This document shows, in pieces, positions 1 to 8,745 of a stretch of 64,000 nt of DNA (positions within the stretch are counted from its first letter, which is position 1; every line of letters begins with the position of its first letter). Under the pieces are notes generated by a model. That model did not search any database. It saw only the letters and a program-made list of their open reading frames with translations, and was not told where the DNA came from. The DNA comes from Mycolicibacterium arenosum (GTDB lineage: Bacteria; Actinomycetota; Actinomycetes; Mycobacteriales; Mycobacteriaceae), in the NCBI RefSeq assembly GCF_024320865.1, contig NZ_JANDBD010000011.1, forward strand, positions 186,001 through 250,000, given 5' to 3'. The position numbers and the translations under genes were made by a program.

Positions 1-2
1 TG

Positions 3-2024
3 TCGCCCTATGGCACAACGGAACTGGTGGACACGGTGGTCGGAACGGTCCGCGACGTGGCCAGCGCCGGGCATCGGGTCGTCGCAACGCGGCTGTGTGT
101 ACCGAATCCGGAGCAGGCCGAGGAACTGGTTCAGACGCTGATGCGCTTCGGCGTCGACGACGTCGACGTCGTCTCGGAAGCCGAAGCGGCCACCGCGCTG
201 GTGCGCAGCACCGACGGACCCGGCTCGGCGTTGCTGTTCGTGGACTCCGAGGCGGCCACGGTGACGGTGATCGGCCCGGACGTGGACGCGACCACGCTCA
301 TCGACTCCGCGCCGGTGGCGGGTGCCGGCGTAACGGCGGCGTGCATGACGGTGCTCGACAGACTCCGCAATCGGCCGGGCGCTCCGAACCGCGTGACGCT
401 GGTGGGGATCGGTGACACCTCCGCCACGGTCGCCTACGACATCGGGGGTCGTTCGGCGATGCCCGTGCAGGTACCGGACGACCCGAGCTTCGCGATCGCA
501 CGGGGCGCCGCGAAAACCGCGCGTCCGCTGACCGAACTCCCCGCGGACACGGCGTTGGCGCCGGCACCGGGCGGGGCACCGCTGACCGCGGCGACGCCGA
601 CCACCCCGGACCTCTACGTGCCCCCCGCGCCGACACCCGACGCCGGTGTCACCGCGCTGGCCGGTGTGATCGAGCCGCAGCTGGCGTACTCCCAGGTACC
701 GGACGTCGACCCGCTGAACCTCGGCGGCGAGCAGTACGGCGACGCGGATTTCGGTGACGCCCTGACGCAGATGCCCATGGAGCCGTTGTCCGACTTCATC
801 CCCGAAGACGACGACGAGACCGATTACGCGGCAGCGCCGCCGGTGCGACCGCGCGCCCTGCTGCTCGGCAGTGGCATCGCGGGTGTCGTCTTCGTCGCAT
901 TCGCGGCGACCGCGGTGACGGTGGCGATCAGCGTGCGGCCGACAGCGGTGACCAGTGCACCGCCCGCGCCTCTGGTGAAGGCCGACACCGTGCCGGGCAA
1001 GTACCTCCCGCCGGTGCCGCACGAGCCCGATCCGGTGGCGCTGCCGAGGGTGGATCTGCCCGCACCACCCGGAGCGGCCCCGCCGGTGATCGTTCCCATC
1101 GCATCGCGCCCGAGCTCCGGAGTCGCCCGATCCGGCGGCGGCACAGCCGGATCCGGAGGGTCGGCGCCGACCAACCGGGGCGGCGGAGCCCCGCCGCCGG
1201 CACGCCCCGGAACTCCGGGGCCCGTGGGTCCGCCGAACGGCGGGGCGGTCGTGCCGCCGGTCGCTCTCGGCAGCATCTTCGCCGGGGTGGGCGCCATCAT
1301 CGAGTCGGTCGGCAGGACCGCCGCGCAACTCGAGTTGATCCGGCTGCGGAACGAGCAGATCGCCGAGGAGCAGGCCAAGCAGGAAGCCGAGGAGAAGGCC
1401 AAGCAGGAGGAGGAACAGAAGAAGAACGGCCTCGTCGACGAGACCGACAACAGCGGAAGTTCCTCGGTGACGTCCTCAAGCCCGTCCACCCCCGGTACGT
1501 CCACCTCGACGGCTGAGACGTCGACGTCCGAGAGTTCGACGTCCGAGACGTCGACATCGACGAGTCCGACGTCGAGCACCGGTTCGTCGACCACGGAGTC
1601 GTCCACCACGGAGTCGTCGAGCACCGGTTCGTCGACTACGGAGTCGTCGAGCACGGAGTCGTCGACCACCGGTTCGTCGACGACGCCGTCCGTGTCGGAG
1701 TCACCCACTCCCGCCGAGCGTTCGGCCAGCGAGTCGTCGCCCACCGTGCCGTCGACTCCGTCGTCGAAGCCGACGACGGCGATCACTCAGGCGCCGACGA
1801 CGAACGTGCCGTCCGCGACCCCGCAAGCGCCGGTGACGACTCAGGCGCCCGTCATCACCCAGGCGCCGGTGGAACCCAGCCCGGCCTACACCGCTCCCCC
1901 CGAGCCCGTGGTCACGGCGCCGCCGGAGCCGGCGTACACCGCGCCGCCGGAGCCGGAACCGACGTACGAGGCACCTGCGGAGACGGCGGTCACGACGACG
2001 TTCGCCGACTCCGGCTTCGAGTGA
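3..2024 (+). CDS. Pro/Thr/Ser-rich single-pass membrane protein with Hsp70-like N-terminal part, 5' end outside window
   Basis: The frame is open to the first base, with sense codons ahead of the GTG at 27, so the true start probably lies upstream and this is a 3' portion. The visible N-terminal ~150 residues look like part of an actin/Hsp70-like fold seen in mycobacterial Pro/Thr-rich proteins such as Rv0312. One hydrophobic segment (about 855-930) would cross the membrane. A Pro-rich linker follows, then a charged Glu/Lys/Gln coiled coil (about 1320-1430), a low-complexity Ser/Thr repeat tract (about 1440-1780) and a Pro/Thr tail. The long Ser/Thr/Pro part is typical of exposed cell-wall-spanning stretches. 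Function is unknown. Confidence 0.7.
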   Translation, partial: SPYGTTELVDTVVGTVRDVASAGHRVVATRLCVPNPEQAEELVQTLMRFGVDDVDVVSEAEAATALVRSTDGPGSALLFVDSEAATVTVIGPDVDATTLIDSAPVAGAGVTAACMTVLDRLRNRPGAPNRVTLVGIGDTSATVAYDIGGRSAMPVQVPDDPSFAIARGAAKTARPLTELPADTALAPAPGGAPLTAATPTTPDLYVPPAPTPDAGVTALAGVIEPQLAYSQVPDVDPLNLGGEQYGDADFGDALTQMPMEPLSDFIPEDDDETDYAAAPPVRPRALLLGSGIAGVVFVAFAATAVTVAISVRPTAVTSAPPAPLVKADTVPGKYLPPVPHEPDPVALPRVDLPAPPGAAPPVIVPIASRPSSGVARSGGGTAGSGGSAPTNRGGGAPPPARPGTPGPVGPPNGGAVVPPVALGSIFAGVGAIIESVGRTAAQLELIRLRNEQIAEEQAKQEAEEKAKQEEEQKKNGLVDETDNSGSSSVTSSSPSTPGTSTSTAETSTSESSTSETSTSTSPTSSTGSSTTESSTTESSSTGSSTTESSSTESSTTGSSTTPSVSESPTPAERSASESSPTVPSTPSSKPTTAITQAPTTNVPSATPQAPVTTQAPVITQAPVEPSPAYTAPPEPVVTAPPEPAYTAPPEPEPTYEAPAETAVTTTFADSGFE

Positions 2025-2037
2025 ACCGAGAGACGGG

Positions 2038-3246
2038 TTACTCCGTGGACGGCAGCGGAATCGTCGCGGTGACGGTGGTGCCGGAGCCGGGGCGCGACCG
2101 GATGTTGAGCCTGCCGCCGACGATCTCGGCCCGCTCGGCGATCGACAGCAGGCCGTAGCCGCCCATCTCGTCGCCGCCCAGTGGGTTCTCGAACGTGTCG
2201 AAACCTACTCCGTCGTCGGCGATTTCGAGCCGCGCGGCGTCGCCGCTGTCCATCGGCACCACCGCGAACGACAACGTCGCGGTCGTCGCGTGCGCGTGTT
2301 TGACGACGTTCTGCAGACACTCCTGCGCGATCCGGTACAGCGCCAGCTCGATGTGATCGGGTAGCCGGACCTCCGACACCTCGACGTCGATGCCGACCTG
2401 CGGGATGGAGCGGGCGAGGCTCGCCAGTCCGCCAGCCAGGCCCAGGTCGTCCAGCACCGGTGGGCGCAGCCCGTTGATCGCCGCCCGTGCCTCGCCGAGC
2501 GTCAGGTCGATGAGTTCGCGGGCCAGCGTCAGCTGCTCGGCTGCGACCGGCCGGTCGTCGCCCATCGCGCGCGTTGCGGCGTCGAGCCGGTAGGACAACG
2601 TGATCAGGCGTTGGCTGATGCCGTCGTGGATGTCGCCCGCGAGCCTGCGGCGCTCCAGCTCCTGGGCCTGGATGACCTGCTCGACGAAGTTCTCGTGGGC
2701 CCGGTCGCGCGCGACGAGCTGCCGGTGCAGCCGCGCCTGGTGCATGGCGCCCGCGATGAGCCTGCCGATCACCAGCAGCAACTCGACGTCGCGGTCGGCG
2801 AACTCGCGGCGCCCGACCGTGTGCACGTTGAGCACGCCGACCAGCCCGCCGGGATCGGTTTCCATCGGCACCGACACCATCGAGGTGAAGTCCGAACCCC
2901 GCAGCGACTCGAACGGTCGGTAGCGGGGATCGGACTCCTTGTCCTGGATGATCACGACCGGTTCGCGATGGCTCGCCACCCAGCCGGATACGCCTTCGCC
3001 CAGGGGAAGTCGGATCTTGCCCACCTGGCTGTCGAACGGCGGAGTGGCGCCGGTCAGCGTCAGCGAACGTTCCGTGTCGTCCAGCACGTGGACGAAGCAG
3101 ACGTCGGTCTCGGTGGCCGCCGTGATCATCCGTGCCGCCGCCGCGGCCAGCGGCTCGACCCCCGGCCCCGACGACGCCGCGCGAATGATCTCGCGCAACA
3201 GCGCGAGTTCGCGGTCGGCGGTCAGCACACCGGTCGGCCGGGTCAC
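2038..3246 (-). CDS. GAF-domain sensor histidine kinase (NarL/DevS-type)
   Basis: A 402-aa cytoplasmic kinase with a GAF domain at about residues 20-175, a HisKA_3 dimerisation helix with phospho-acceptor His207 in RRRLAGDIHDG, and a C-terminal HATPase domain (N box in ECLQNVVKHAHA, G1 box DDGVGF, then GGYGLLSI). No membrane segment is seen, so the signal is probably internal, such as a small ligand or redox state bound by GAF. The GTG start at 3246 was chosen because it overlaps the response-regulator stop by 4 bp (GTGA) and removes an implausible Arg-rich leader. It is the second gene of a two-gene operon and should phosphorylate the regulator encoded just upstream. Confidence 0.88.
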   Translation of the reverse strand: MTRPTGVLTADRELALLREIIRAASSGPGVEPLAAAAARMITAATETDVCFVHVLDDTERSLTLTGATPPFDSQVGKIRLPLGEGVSGWVASHREPVVIIQDKESDPRYRPFESLRGSDFTSMVSVPMETDPGGLVGVLNVHTVGRREFADRDVELLLVIGRLIAGAMHQARLHRQLVARDRAHENFVEQVIQAQELERRRLAGDIHDGISQRLITLSYRLDAATRAMGDDRPVAAEQLTLARELIDLTLGEARAAINGLRPPVLDDLGLAGGLASLARSIPQVGIDVEVSEVRLPDHIELALYRIAQECLQNVVKHAHATTATLSFAVVPMDSGDAARLEIADDGVGFDTFENPLGGDEMGGYGLLSIAERAEIVGGRLNIRSRPGSGTTVTATIPLPSTE

Positions 3247-3896
3247 TGGTAGATGCCCTCCCGCAGCGCGGTCGCCACGGCGCCCGTGCGATCGGTGACG
3301 CCCAGCTTGCGGTAGATCGACCGCAGGTGCGTCTTCACCGTCTCGTCGCCGATGACGAGCTTGTTCGCGATGCCCTTGTTCGACAGGCCGTTGACGACAC
3401 ACGACAGGATCTCGCTCTCGCGCTGCGTGAGGCCCTGCCGCGCACCGGGCCAGAACTCGTCGCGCTGCATCCTGGCCGCGGTGTCGACGGCGCGTGCCGC
3501 CATGCCGGGGTCGATGGCCGTCTCGCCGCGATGCACGAACTCCAGCTGCCGGACGAGTTCGTCGCTGCTGATGCTCTTGAGCAGGTAGCCGCGCGCGCCG
3601 ACGCGGAGGGCCTGGAACAGGTACTGCTCGTCGTCGTAGACCGACAGCATGACGACCTTACGGCCGGGATCGCGGTCGCGGAGATCGGCGCACAGGTCCA
3701 GTCCGCTCGCGCCCTGCATGCGGACGTCGCAGAGCACGACGTCGGGATCGAGGTCCGCGATGACGCTGAGCGCCCGCTCAGCGCCAACGGCCTGGCCGAC
3801 CACCTCCACCCGGTCACCGAACGAGGTCAGCATCGCCTTGAGTCCCTCGATGACCATCTCGTGGTCGTCTACCAGCACCAACCGCACGGGTTGCAT
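3243..3896 (-). CDS. NarL/LuxR-family response regulator
   Basis: 217 aa. The N-terminal receiver domain has acidic residues D10 and D11, phospho-acceptor D57 (VVLCDVRM) and the conserved Lys in YLLKSIS. The C-terminal LuxR helix-turn-helix (residues about 150-215) contains LTQRESEILSCVVNGLSNK and the recognition helix around DETVKTHLRSIYRKLGV. The start MQPVRLVLVDDHE gives the usual family length. It is the first gene of the operon and is coupled to the GAF kinase by a 4-bp overlap. Target genes cannot be read from the sequence; the divergent HAD/NDH genes starting about 100 bp away are candidates. Confidence 0.9.
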   Translation of the reverse strand: MQPVRLVLVDDHEMVIEGLKAMLTSFGDRVEVVGQAVGAERALSVIADLDPDVVLCDVRMQGASGLDLCADLRDRDPGRKVVMLSVYDDEQYLFQALRVGARGYLLKSISSDELVRQLEFVHRGETAIDPGMAARAVDTAARMQRDEFWPGARQGLTQRESEILSCVVNGLSNKGIANKLVIGDETVKTHLRSIYRKLGVTDRTGAVATALREGIYQ

Positions 3897-4001
3897 GTCA
3901 ACACCTTAAGGCGGCGGCCCGCGCGCTCCCCCCAAGATGACGCCGCGAATCCCCCAGATGGGGGAGGTTCACCCGGTGTGACCTGGGCCACCCTGTTGAG
4001 C

Positions 4002-4769
4002 ATGACGGTTACGTGTGAAGAGCGGTCGTTCTGGTGGGATGCGGGGCGTCCCGCCCTGGCCACCGTCGAGCCCCTCCAGGCCGTCGTATTCGACCTGGAC
4101 GGCGCGCTGGCGGACATCGAGCGCGACGGGCAGCGCCAGGCGTTCAACGCGGCCTTCGCCGAACACGGGCTCGGCATCGAGTGGAGCGTCGAGGAGTACG
4201 GCCGCCTGGTGTGCATCGGCGACGAGCAGCGCCGTATCGCGTCGGCGCTGCGCCGGGCGGGTTTCGGCCGGGTCAGTGCCGAGATCGCCGCACACGTGCA
4301 CCGGACTAAGAACGAGGTGTTCGAGGACTCCGTGCTGAACGGCGACGTCACCCCGCGCGCCGGTCTCGACGATCTGGTCAACAGCCTGTACTTCGCGGGG
4401 ATCCCCGTCGCCGTGGTGAGCACGGGCGCCCGATCGTGGGTCGACCCTCTGGTGCGCCAACTCATCGGCGACGGTATCGCCGACACCGTCGTCACGCCCG
4501 ACGACCTGCCGCGCCCCGGCCGGGAACCCGACCTGCACGGGCACGCACTGTGGGAACTCGGCCTCGGGCCGGAGAGCGCGCTGGCCGTCGCGGGCGGCCC
4601 GCGCGGGTACCTCGCCGCGCGCGCGGCGAAGCTCGCCACCGTTGTCGTCACCACCGGGTACACCGTCGGTGCCGACTACACCGGCGCCGCCGACGTGCGC
4701 ACGTCCTACGACGGCCTGCTGGCCGGTGGGTGCGAGGTGCTGCACCGGCGCCACTGGGCGGGCCGCTGA
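4002..4769 (+). CDS. HAD-superfamily phosphatase (CbbY/Gph-like)
   Basis: 255 aa. HAD motif I is FDLDGALAD with nucleophile D31 and general acid D33; the family usually has T after DG, here A. A helical cap follows (about residues 38-110), then motif II as VVSTGAR and a late motif region around PDDLPRPGREPD. The wording around motif I (ERDGQRQAFNAAFAEHGL) is typical of CbbY-like sugar-phosphate phosphatases. The ATG at 4002 lies about 100 bp after the divergent regulator gene. Substrate unknown. The next gene begins 17 bp downstream and is probably cotranscribed. Confidence 0.8.
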   Translation: MTVTCEERSFWWDAGRPALATVEPLQAVVFDLDGALADIERDGQRQAFNAAFAEHGLGIEWSVEEYGRLVCIGDEQRRIASALRRAGFGRVSAEIAAHVHRTKNEVFEDSVLNGDVTPRAGLDDLVNSLYFAGIPVAVVSTGARSWVDPLVRQLIGDGIADTVVTPDDLPRPGREPDLHGHALWELGLGPESALAVAGGPRGYLAARAAKLATVVVTTGYTVGADYTGAADVRTSYDGLLAGGCEVLHRRHWAGR

Positions 4770-4786
4770 TCGCCTAGCGTTGCGTC

Positions 4787-5938
4787 GTGGCCGACGTACT
4801 GGTGCTGGGATCGGGATTCGCGGGGCTCTGGGCCGCGTTGGCTGCGGCACGTCGGATCGACGAACTCGGAGCATCGGGCGTCGACGTCACGGTCGTCAGC
4901 TCACAGCCGTACCACGACATCCGGGTGCGCAATTACGAGCCCGACCTCACCGATTGCCGGATACCGCTGAGCGATGTTCTCGACCCGGCGGGCGTCGCGC
5001 ACGTCGCCGCCGACGTCACGGCCATCGACCCGGCGGCGCACACGGTGACCACGTCGGTTGGCGAGCGACGCTACGACCGCCTGGTCGTGGCGCTTGGCAG
5101 CGCCGTCGCGATTCCCGACATACCGGGGTTGCGCGAGTTCGGGTTCGACGTCGACACCTACGACGGCGCGATGACGCTGCAGGCGCACCTGGATGGACTG
5201 AGTGCCCGGAGCACCGTGGTCGTCGTGGGCGCCGGCCTCACCGGTATCGAGACGGCGTGCGAGCTCGCCGGGCGGTTCCGGGTGGTGCTCGTCGATCGCA
5301 ACCCGCGGGTCGGGTCGGACATGGGGGAGTCGGCACGCCCCGTCATCGAGCGGGCGCTTGCCGCTAACGGGGTCGAAACCCGGTGCGGGGCAGGCGTGGT
5401 GGCCGTCGACCGTGACACTGCCACGCTGTCGACGGGTGAGGTGGTGACTGCCTCGACGGTGGTGTGGTGCGCGGGAATGCGGGCCAGCGGCGTCACCGCG
5501 TCCCTCGGCGTTCCGCTCGACCCCCTCGGCCGGGTGGCGGTCGACGACTACCTGCGGGTGTCCGGACTGGACGGGGTGTTCGCCGCCGGCGACGTGGCGG
5601 CGGCGCGGATGGACGACGAGCACCTGTCGGTGATGTCGTGTCAGCACGGCAGGCCGATGGGCCGCTATGCGGGGTACAACGCCGTGAGCGACCTCCTGAC
5701 GGCGCCGATGCTCCCGCTGCGAATCCCCTGGTACGTCACGGTATTGGACCTCGGTCCGTGGGGCGCCGTCTACACCGAGGGGTGGGGACGCACGGTGGTC
5801 GCCACCGGCGCGGACGCCAAGGCCACCAAGAACACCATCAACCGTGAGCGGATCTACCCGCCGCGCACCGGCAGTCGCGCCGACCTCCTCGCGGCCGCCG
5901 CACCGGACCTGCAGTCGCGTCCGACGGCGGAGGGATGA
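4787..5938 (+). CDS. NDH-2-like FAD-dependent oxidoreductase
   Basis: 383 aa with two Rossmann folds: the FAD site VLGSGFAGLWAAL at the N-terminus, a second dinucleotide motif VVVGAGLTGIETACELA at about residues 145-160, and the C-terminal FAD motif GVFAAGDVAA. This is the layout of type II NADH dehydrogenases and related disulfide-reductase-like flavoproteins, but it is shorter than mycobacterial Ndh/NdhA (about 460 aa) and shows no C-terminal membrane helix, so a soluble or peripheral quinone or other acceptor reductase is likely. The GTG start (VADVLVLGSGF) follows the HAD gene by 17 bp. Confidence 0.8.
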   Translation: MADVLVLGSGFAGLWAALAAARRIDELGASGVDVTVVSSQPYHDIRVRNYEPDLTDCRIPLSDVLDPAGVAHVAADVTAIDPAAHTVTTSVGERRYDRLVVALGSAVAIPDIPGLREFGFDVDTYDGAMTLQAHLDGLSARSTVVVVGAGLTGIETACELAGRFRVVLVDRNPRVGSDMGESARPVIERALAANGVETRCGAGVVAVDRDTATLSTGEVVTASTVVWCAGMRASGVTASLGVPLDPLGRVAVDDYLRVSGLDGVFAAGDVAAARMDDEHLSVMSCQHGRPMGRYAGYNAVSDLLTAPMLPLRIPWYVTVLDLGPWGAVYTEGWGRTVVATGADAKATKNTINRERIYPPRTGSRADLLAAAAPDLQSRPTAEG

Positions 5939-5968
5939 GCATGGTTCGCAGGGGGCGAGTGCACTCCG

Positions 5969-7726
5969 CTAAAAGGGTGGGATGGATTCGCGGAGGTACT
6001 GCTCGACCCATTCGGTGTTGGCTCGGCGTTCGTCGTCGATACGCTTGGCGCGGGCCTGTTTTCGGGTGATCGCGCGCCGCGGCATGGTCAGGCCCGCGGT
6101 GTGTTTCGGGGGTGGGGTGCCGGTGGTGACGACCTCGGCGGTGGGCGCGCACAGTTCACCGAACAGCAGCCGACTGCCCGGATAGGTGGTGGTCTGCTGC
6201 CCGTCGGGGTCGGTCCACACGACGGTTCCGTCGGGTGCCAGGGTGTAGGTCCAGTCCGGCCAGAACGTCTTGAGCAGGTGGTGCTCGACGCACAGGCAGG
6301 CCAGGTTCGACGCCATGGTCGCTCCGTAGGGCCAGGGGATGACGTGGTCGATCTGACAGACCGTGGCGGGTCGGGTGCAGCCCGGATGCCGACACGTCAG
6401 GTCGCGAGCGCGGACGAAGTCGGCCAGTCGCCGCGAGGGTCGGTATCGGGGTTCCGGTGGCGCCTGACCGGGGTGGATCAGGGCCGTGATCCTGGCGTGC
6501 ATCGCCAAGTGCGCGATCAGGGGCGCGGGCAGCACGCCGCCGCCGAGGACGACGCCGGGGCCGGCGGGGCAGAACTGTCCGGGGTCGGCGCTCTGCTCGG
6601 CGCACAGTTCGGCGAAGGTGTACTCGCGCAGCGGTTTGGACAGCATCGGCGGTGCTTCGCCGACCAGCCCGCGGCGCTGCGCGGCGAGGTCCCCCACCCC
6701 GGGACCGGGCCTGGACTCGGGCTCGGCTGGCGTCTCGCGGTCGTCCTCGGTAGGCGGCTCGTAGTTCGATGATGTTGGTGAGCAGTCTGATTCGGAACCC
6801 GCAGTGCTGTCGGCGTCGTTGTCCTCGAACCCGAGATCGTCACTGCAATCGAACCCGTCGTCGGGTGGCGGTTCGACGTCGTCGTCGGGTTCGGGTGGTT
6901 CGGGTGCCGGGCCACCGGCGTTGTCGAGGGCGTCGCGGGGGGCGATGACGTGGATGACTACCCCGCCGACGGGCGGGGTGGTGGCGGCGTCGCAGGCCGG
7001 GGATTCGCACATGCACGGCACCCGGTTCCAGCCGAACCCCATCGCCCCCACCGCGGCCGAGCGAAGCTGATCGCGGGTGCGGGGATCGCGATCGCAGACG
7101 GTGGCGGCCAATGCGTCCAACCGGGTGTCGAGCGCGCGGCCCTCGGGCTCGGTCACCGTGGCCGTCACGTACGCGGCGCCGTGGTCGTAGGCCACCTCGG
7201 CGTGGCGGCTGCGCGCCTTGTCCTCGGTGCGGCGCACCGCGTACGGGTCGTGACGCAACACCACGGCGTCGATGTCGGCGTCGAGCTGATTCAACGACCG
7301 CGCCCCGTGGCTGCGCAGATCGGCGGCCAACTCGGCGTCCACGGCGCGCACCGCGTCCGGGTCCTTCACCAGCCCGGTCCTGGTGCAGATGGTGCGCACC
7401 ACCAGGTAGGTGATCAGCCCCTCGTCGAACACCGCGCCCACCATCGGCAGTTTCTCGGCCAGGATGACCGCGGTCATCAGCTGCCCGTTGGCCATGCCCC
7501 CGGTAATGGTCTGGGCGGCCCCGATCTGCGCGCACACCGCCGACCAGGTGTCACAGCGCCACTGCTCGCGATCGGCCGACCCCGACGCCGCGTAGGCCCG
7601 TTCGAGCATCTGATACATCGACGCCAGCCGCGCCGCACACGCCGCGTTCTCCAACCGGGCCTGCGCCCCGACCCGCCCGGCCGGGGTACGCGCCCCGGCG
7701 ACCGCGGCGGTGAACTCTTCGAACAC
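5969..7726 (-). CDS. DUF222/HNH endonuclease-like protein (13E12 repeat family, copy A)
   Basis: 585 aa: a helical DUF222 region in the N-terminal half, an acidic low-complexity linker (rich in Glu/Asp/Pro, about residues 270-360), and a C-terminal HNH nuclease domain with CRHPGCTRPATVCQIDH and CVEHHLLKTFWPDW, giving the paired Cys and the His residues of an HNH zinc site. This is the mycobacterial 13E12 repeat (REP13E12) protein family, usually multicopy and of unproven activity. A paralogue lies at 27.6-29.5 kb, and the two share about 120 bp of upstream DNA. The GTG at 7726 was chosen; frames open further upstream, so the start is uncertain. Confidence 0.82.
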   Translation of the reverse strand: MFEEFTAAVAGARTPAGRVGAQARLENAACAARLASMYQMLERAYAASGSADREQWRCDTWSAVCAQIGAAQTITGGMANGQLMTAVILAEKLPMVGAVFDEGLITYLVVRTICTRTGLVKDPDAVRAVDAELAADLRSHGARSLNQLDADIDAVVLRHDPYAVRRTEDKARSRHAEVAYDHGAAYVTATVTEPEGRALDTRLDALAATVCDRDPRTRDQLRSAAVGAMGFGWNRVPCMCESPACDAATTPPVGGVVIHVIAPRDALDNAGGPAPEPPEPDDDVEPPPDDGFDCSDDLGFEDNDADSTAGSESDCSPTSSNYEPPTEDDRETPAEPESRPGPGVGDLAAQRRGLVGEAPPMLSKPLREYTFAELCAEQSADPGQFCPAGPGVVLGGGVLPAPLIAHLAMHARITALIHPGQAPPEPRYRPSRRLADFVRARDLTCRHPGCTRPATVCQIDHVIPWPYGATMASNLACLCVEHHLLKTFWPDWTYTLAPDGTVVWTDPDGQQTTTYPGSRLLFGELCAPTAEVVTTGTPPPKHTAGLTMPRRAITRKQARAKRIDDERRANTEWVEQYLRESIPPF

Positions 7727-7847
7727 GCTTTCGACACTACCGGCGTCAACCCCCCGAAACCACAGGTCCACCCCGCCCTGTGGATGAACAGCCGACTGTG
7801 GATAACCAACGCGCACAACACGTTACATGTCACACCCGCGTGCTAGG
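5969..7847 (-). repeat. REP13E12-like element, copy A
   Basis: DNA similarity with copy B (27508-29473) begins at a shared CCTAGCAC (7840-7847 on this strand) and runs through about 120 bp of leader, containing two TATCCACAG/ATCCACAGGG boxes and the segment GACGCCGGTAGTGTCGAAAG, into the coding region. Similarity stops at the stop codon. The element therefore seems to consist of leader plus gene. It sits between the NDH-like gene and mmsB. Confidence 0.6.
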
Positions 7848-7856
7848 CGCGGCTGG

Positions 7857-8732
7857 CTAACCCCTCCGGATCAACTCGATCACCGCGGAGAAGTCCTTGT
7901 CCGCGTGATCTTGGTTGAACTTCGCGTAGATCTCCGCGGCGTGCGTGCCGAGCGGCGCGGAGGATCCGGCCGATTTCACCGCGTCCATGGCCAGGCCGAG
8001 GTCCTTGTTCATCAACGCGGTCGCGAACCCCGGCTTGAAATCGTTGTTGGCGGGTGATGTCGGAACCGGTCCGGGGACAGGGCAGTTCGTGTGCACCGAC
8101 CAGCAGTTGCCGGTGGCTCCGGTGATGACGTCGAACAGCGACTGCGCGGGCAGGCCGAGCTTCTCGGCGAGCACGAAGGCCTCGCCGATGGCGATCTGCT
8201 GTACCGCTAGCACCATGTTGTTGCAGAGCTTGGCGGCTTGCCCCGCGCCCGAATCGCCGCAGTGGATGATCTTGCCCGCCAACGGTTCCAGAATCGGCTT
8301 GGCGCGTTCGACGGCGTCCGCCTCGCCGCCGAGCATGAAGGCCAGCGTGCCCGCCACCGCGCCCTTGATGCCTCCCGACACCGGGGCGTCGAGCTGCGCA
8401 AGGCCGCGGGCGAGGGCCTGCTGGTGGATCTCGCGTGCGTCGTCGACCGAGATCGTCGAGGTGTCGATGAACAGCGCGCCGTCCTCGGCGGCGGGCACCG
8501 CGTCGGCGTAGACGCTCTTCACGATGGCCCCGCTGGGAAGCGACGTGATCACCGCGTCGGCCCCCGCGACCGCGTCGGCTCCGCTGTCGAACGTGGTGGC
8601 GCCCTTCGCTTCCGCAGCCTCCCTCAGCGCCGCGACGACGTCGAAGGCGCGCACGGTGTGGCCCGCCGCGACCAGATTCGCCGCCATCGGACCGCCCATG
8701 TTGCCCAAACCCAAGAACGCAATCGTCGCCAC
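7857..8732 (-). CDS. mmsB: 3-hydroxyisobutyrate dehydrogenase
   Basis: 291 aa. NAD-dependent oxidation of 3-hydroxyisobutyrate to methylmalonate semialdehyde in valine breakdown. The N-terminal Rossmann motif is AFLGLGNMGGPMA, the substrate-binding signature DAPVSGG is at 115-121, and the catalytic Lys is K168 in GAGQAAKLCNNM. Length and motifs match the beta-hydroxyacid dehydrogenase family. The GTG start at 8732 has an AAGGAG box just upstream, within the 13-bp gap to fadE9. It is the last gene of mmsA-fadE9-mmsB and makes the substrate used by MmsA. Confidence 0.93.
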   Translation of the reverse strand: MATIAFLGLGNMGGPMAANLVAAGHTVRAFDVVAALREAAEAKGATTFDSGADAVAGADAVITSLPSGAIVKSVYADAVPAAEDGALFIDTSTISVDDAREIHQQALARGLAQLDAPVSGGIKGAVAGTLAFMLGGEADAVERAKPILEPLAGKIIHCGDSGAGQAAKLCNNMVLAVQQIAIGEAFVLAEKLGLPAQSLFDVITGATGNCWSVHTNCPVPGPVPTSPANNDFKPGFATALMNKDLGLAMDAVKSAGSSAPLGTHAAEIYAKFNQDHADKDFSAVIELIRRG

Positions 8733-8745
8733 TCACATCTCCTTG

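Noticed and set aside
1440..1780. TCG/ACG-rich stretch as a CRISPR or tandem DNA repeat array
   Set aside because: Irregular codon-level repeats encoding Ser/Thr in frame; no fixed spacer or unit length.
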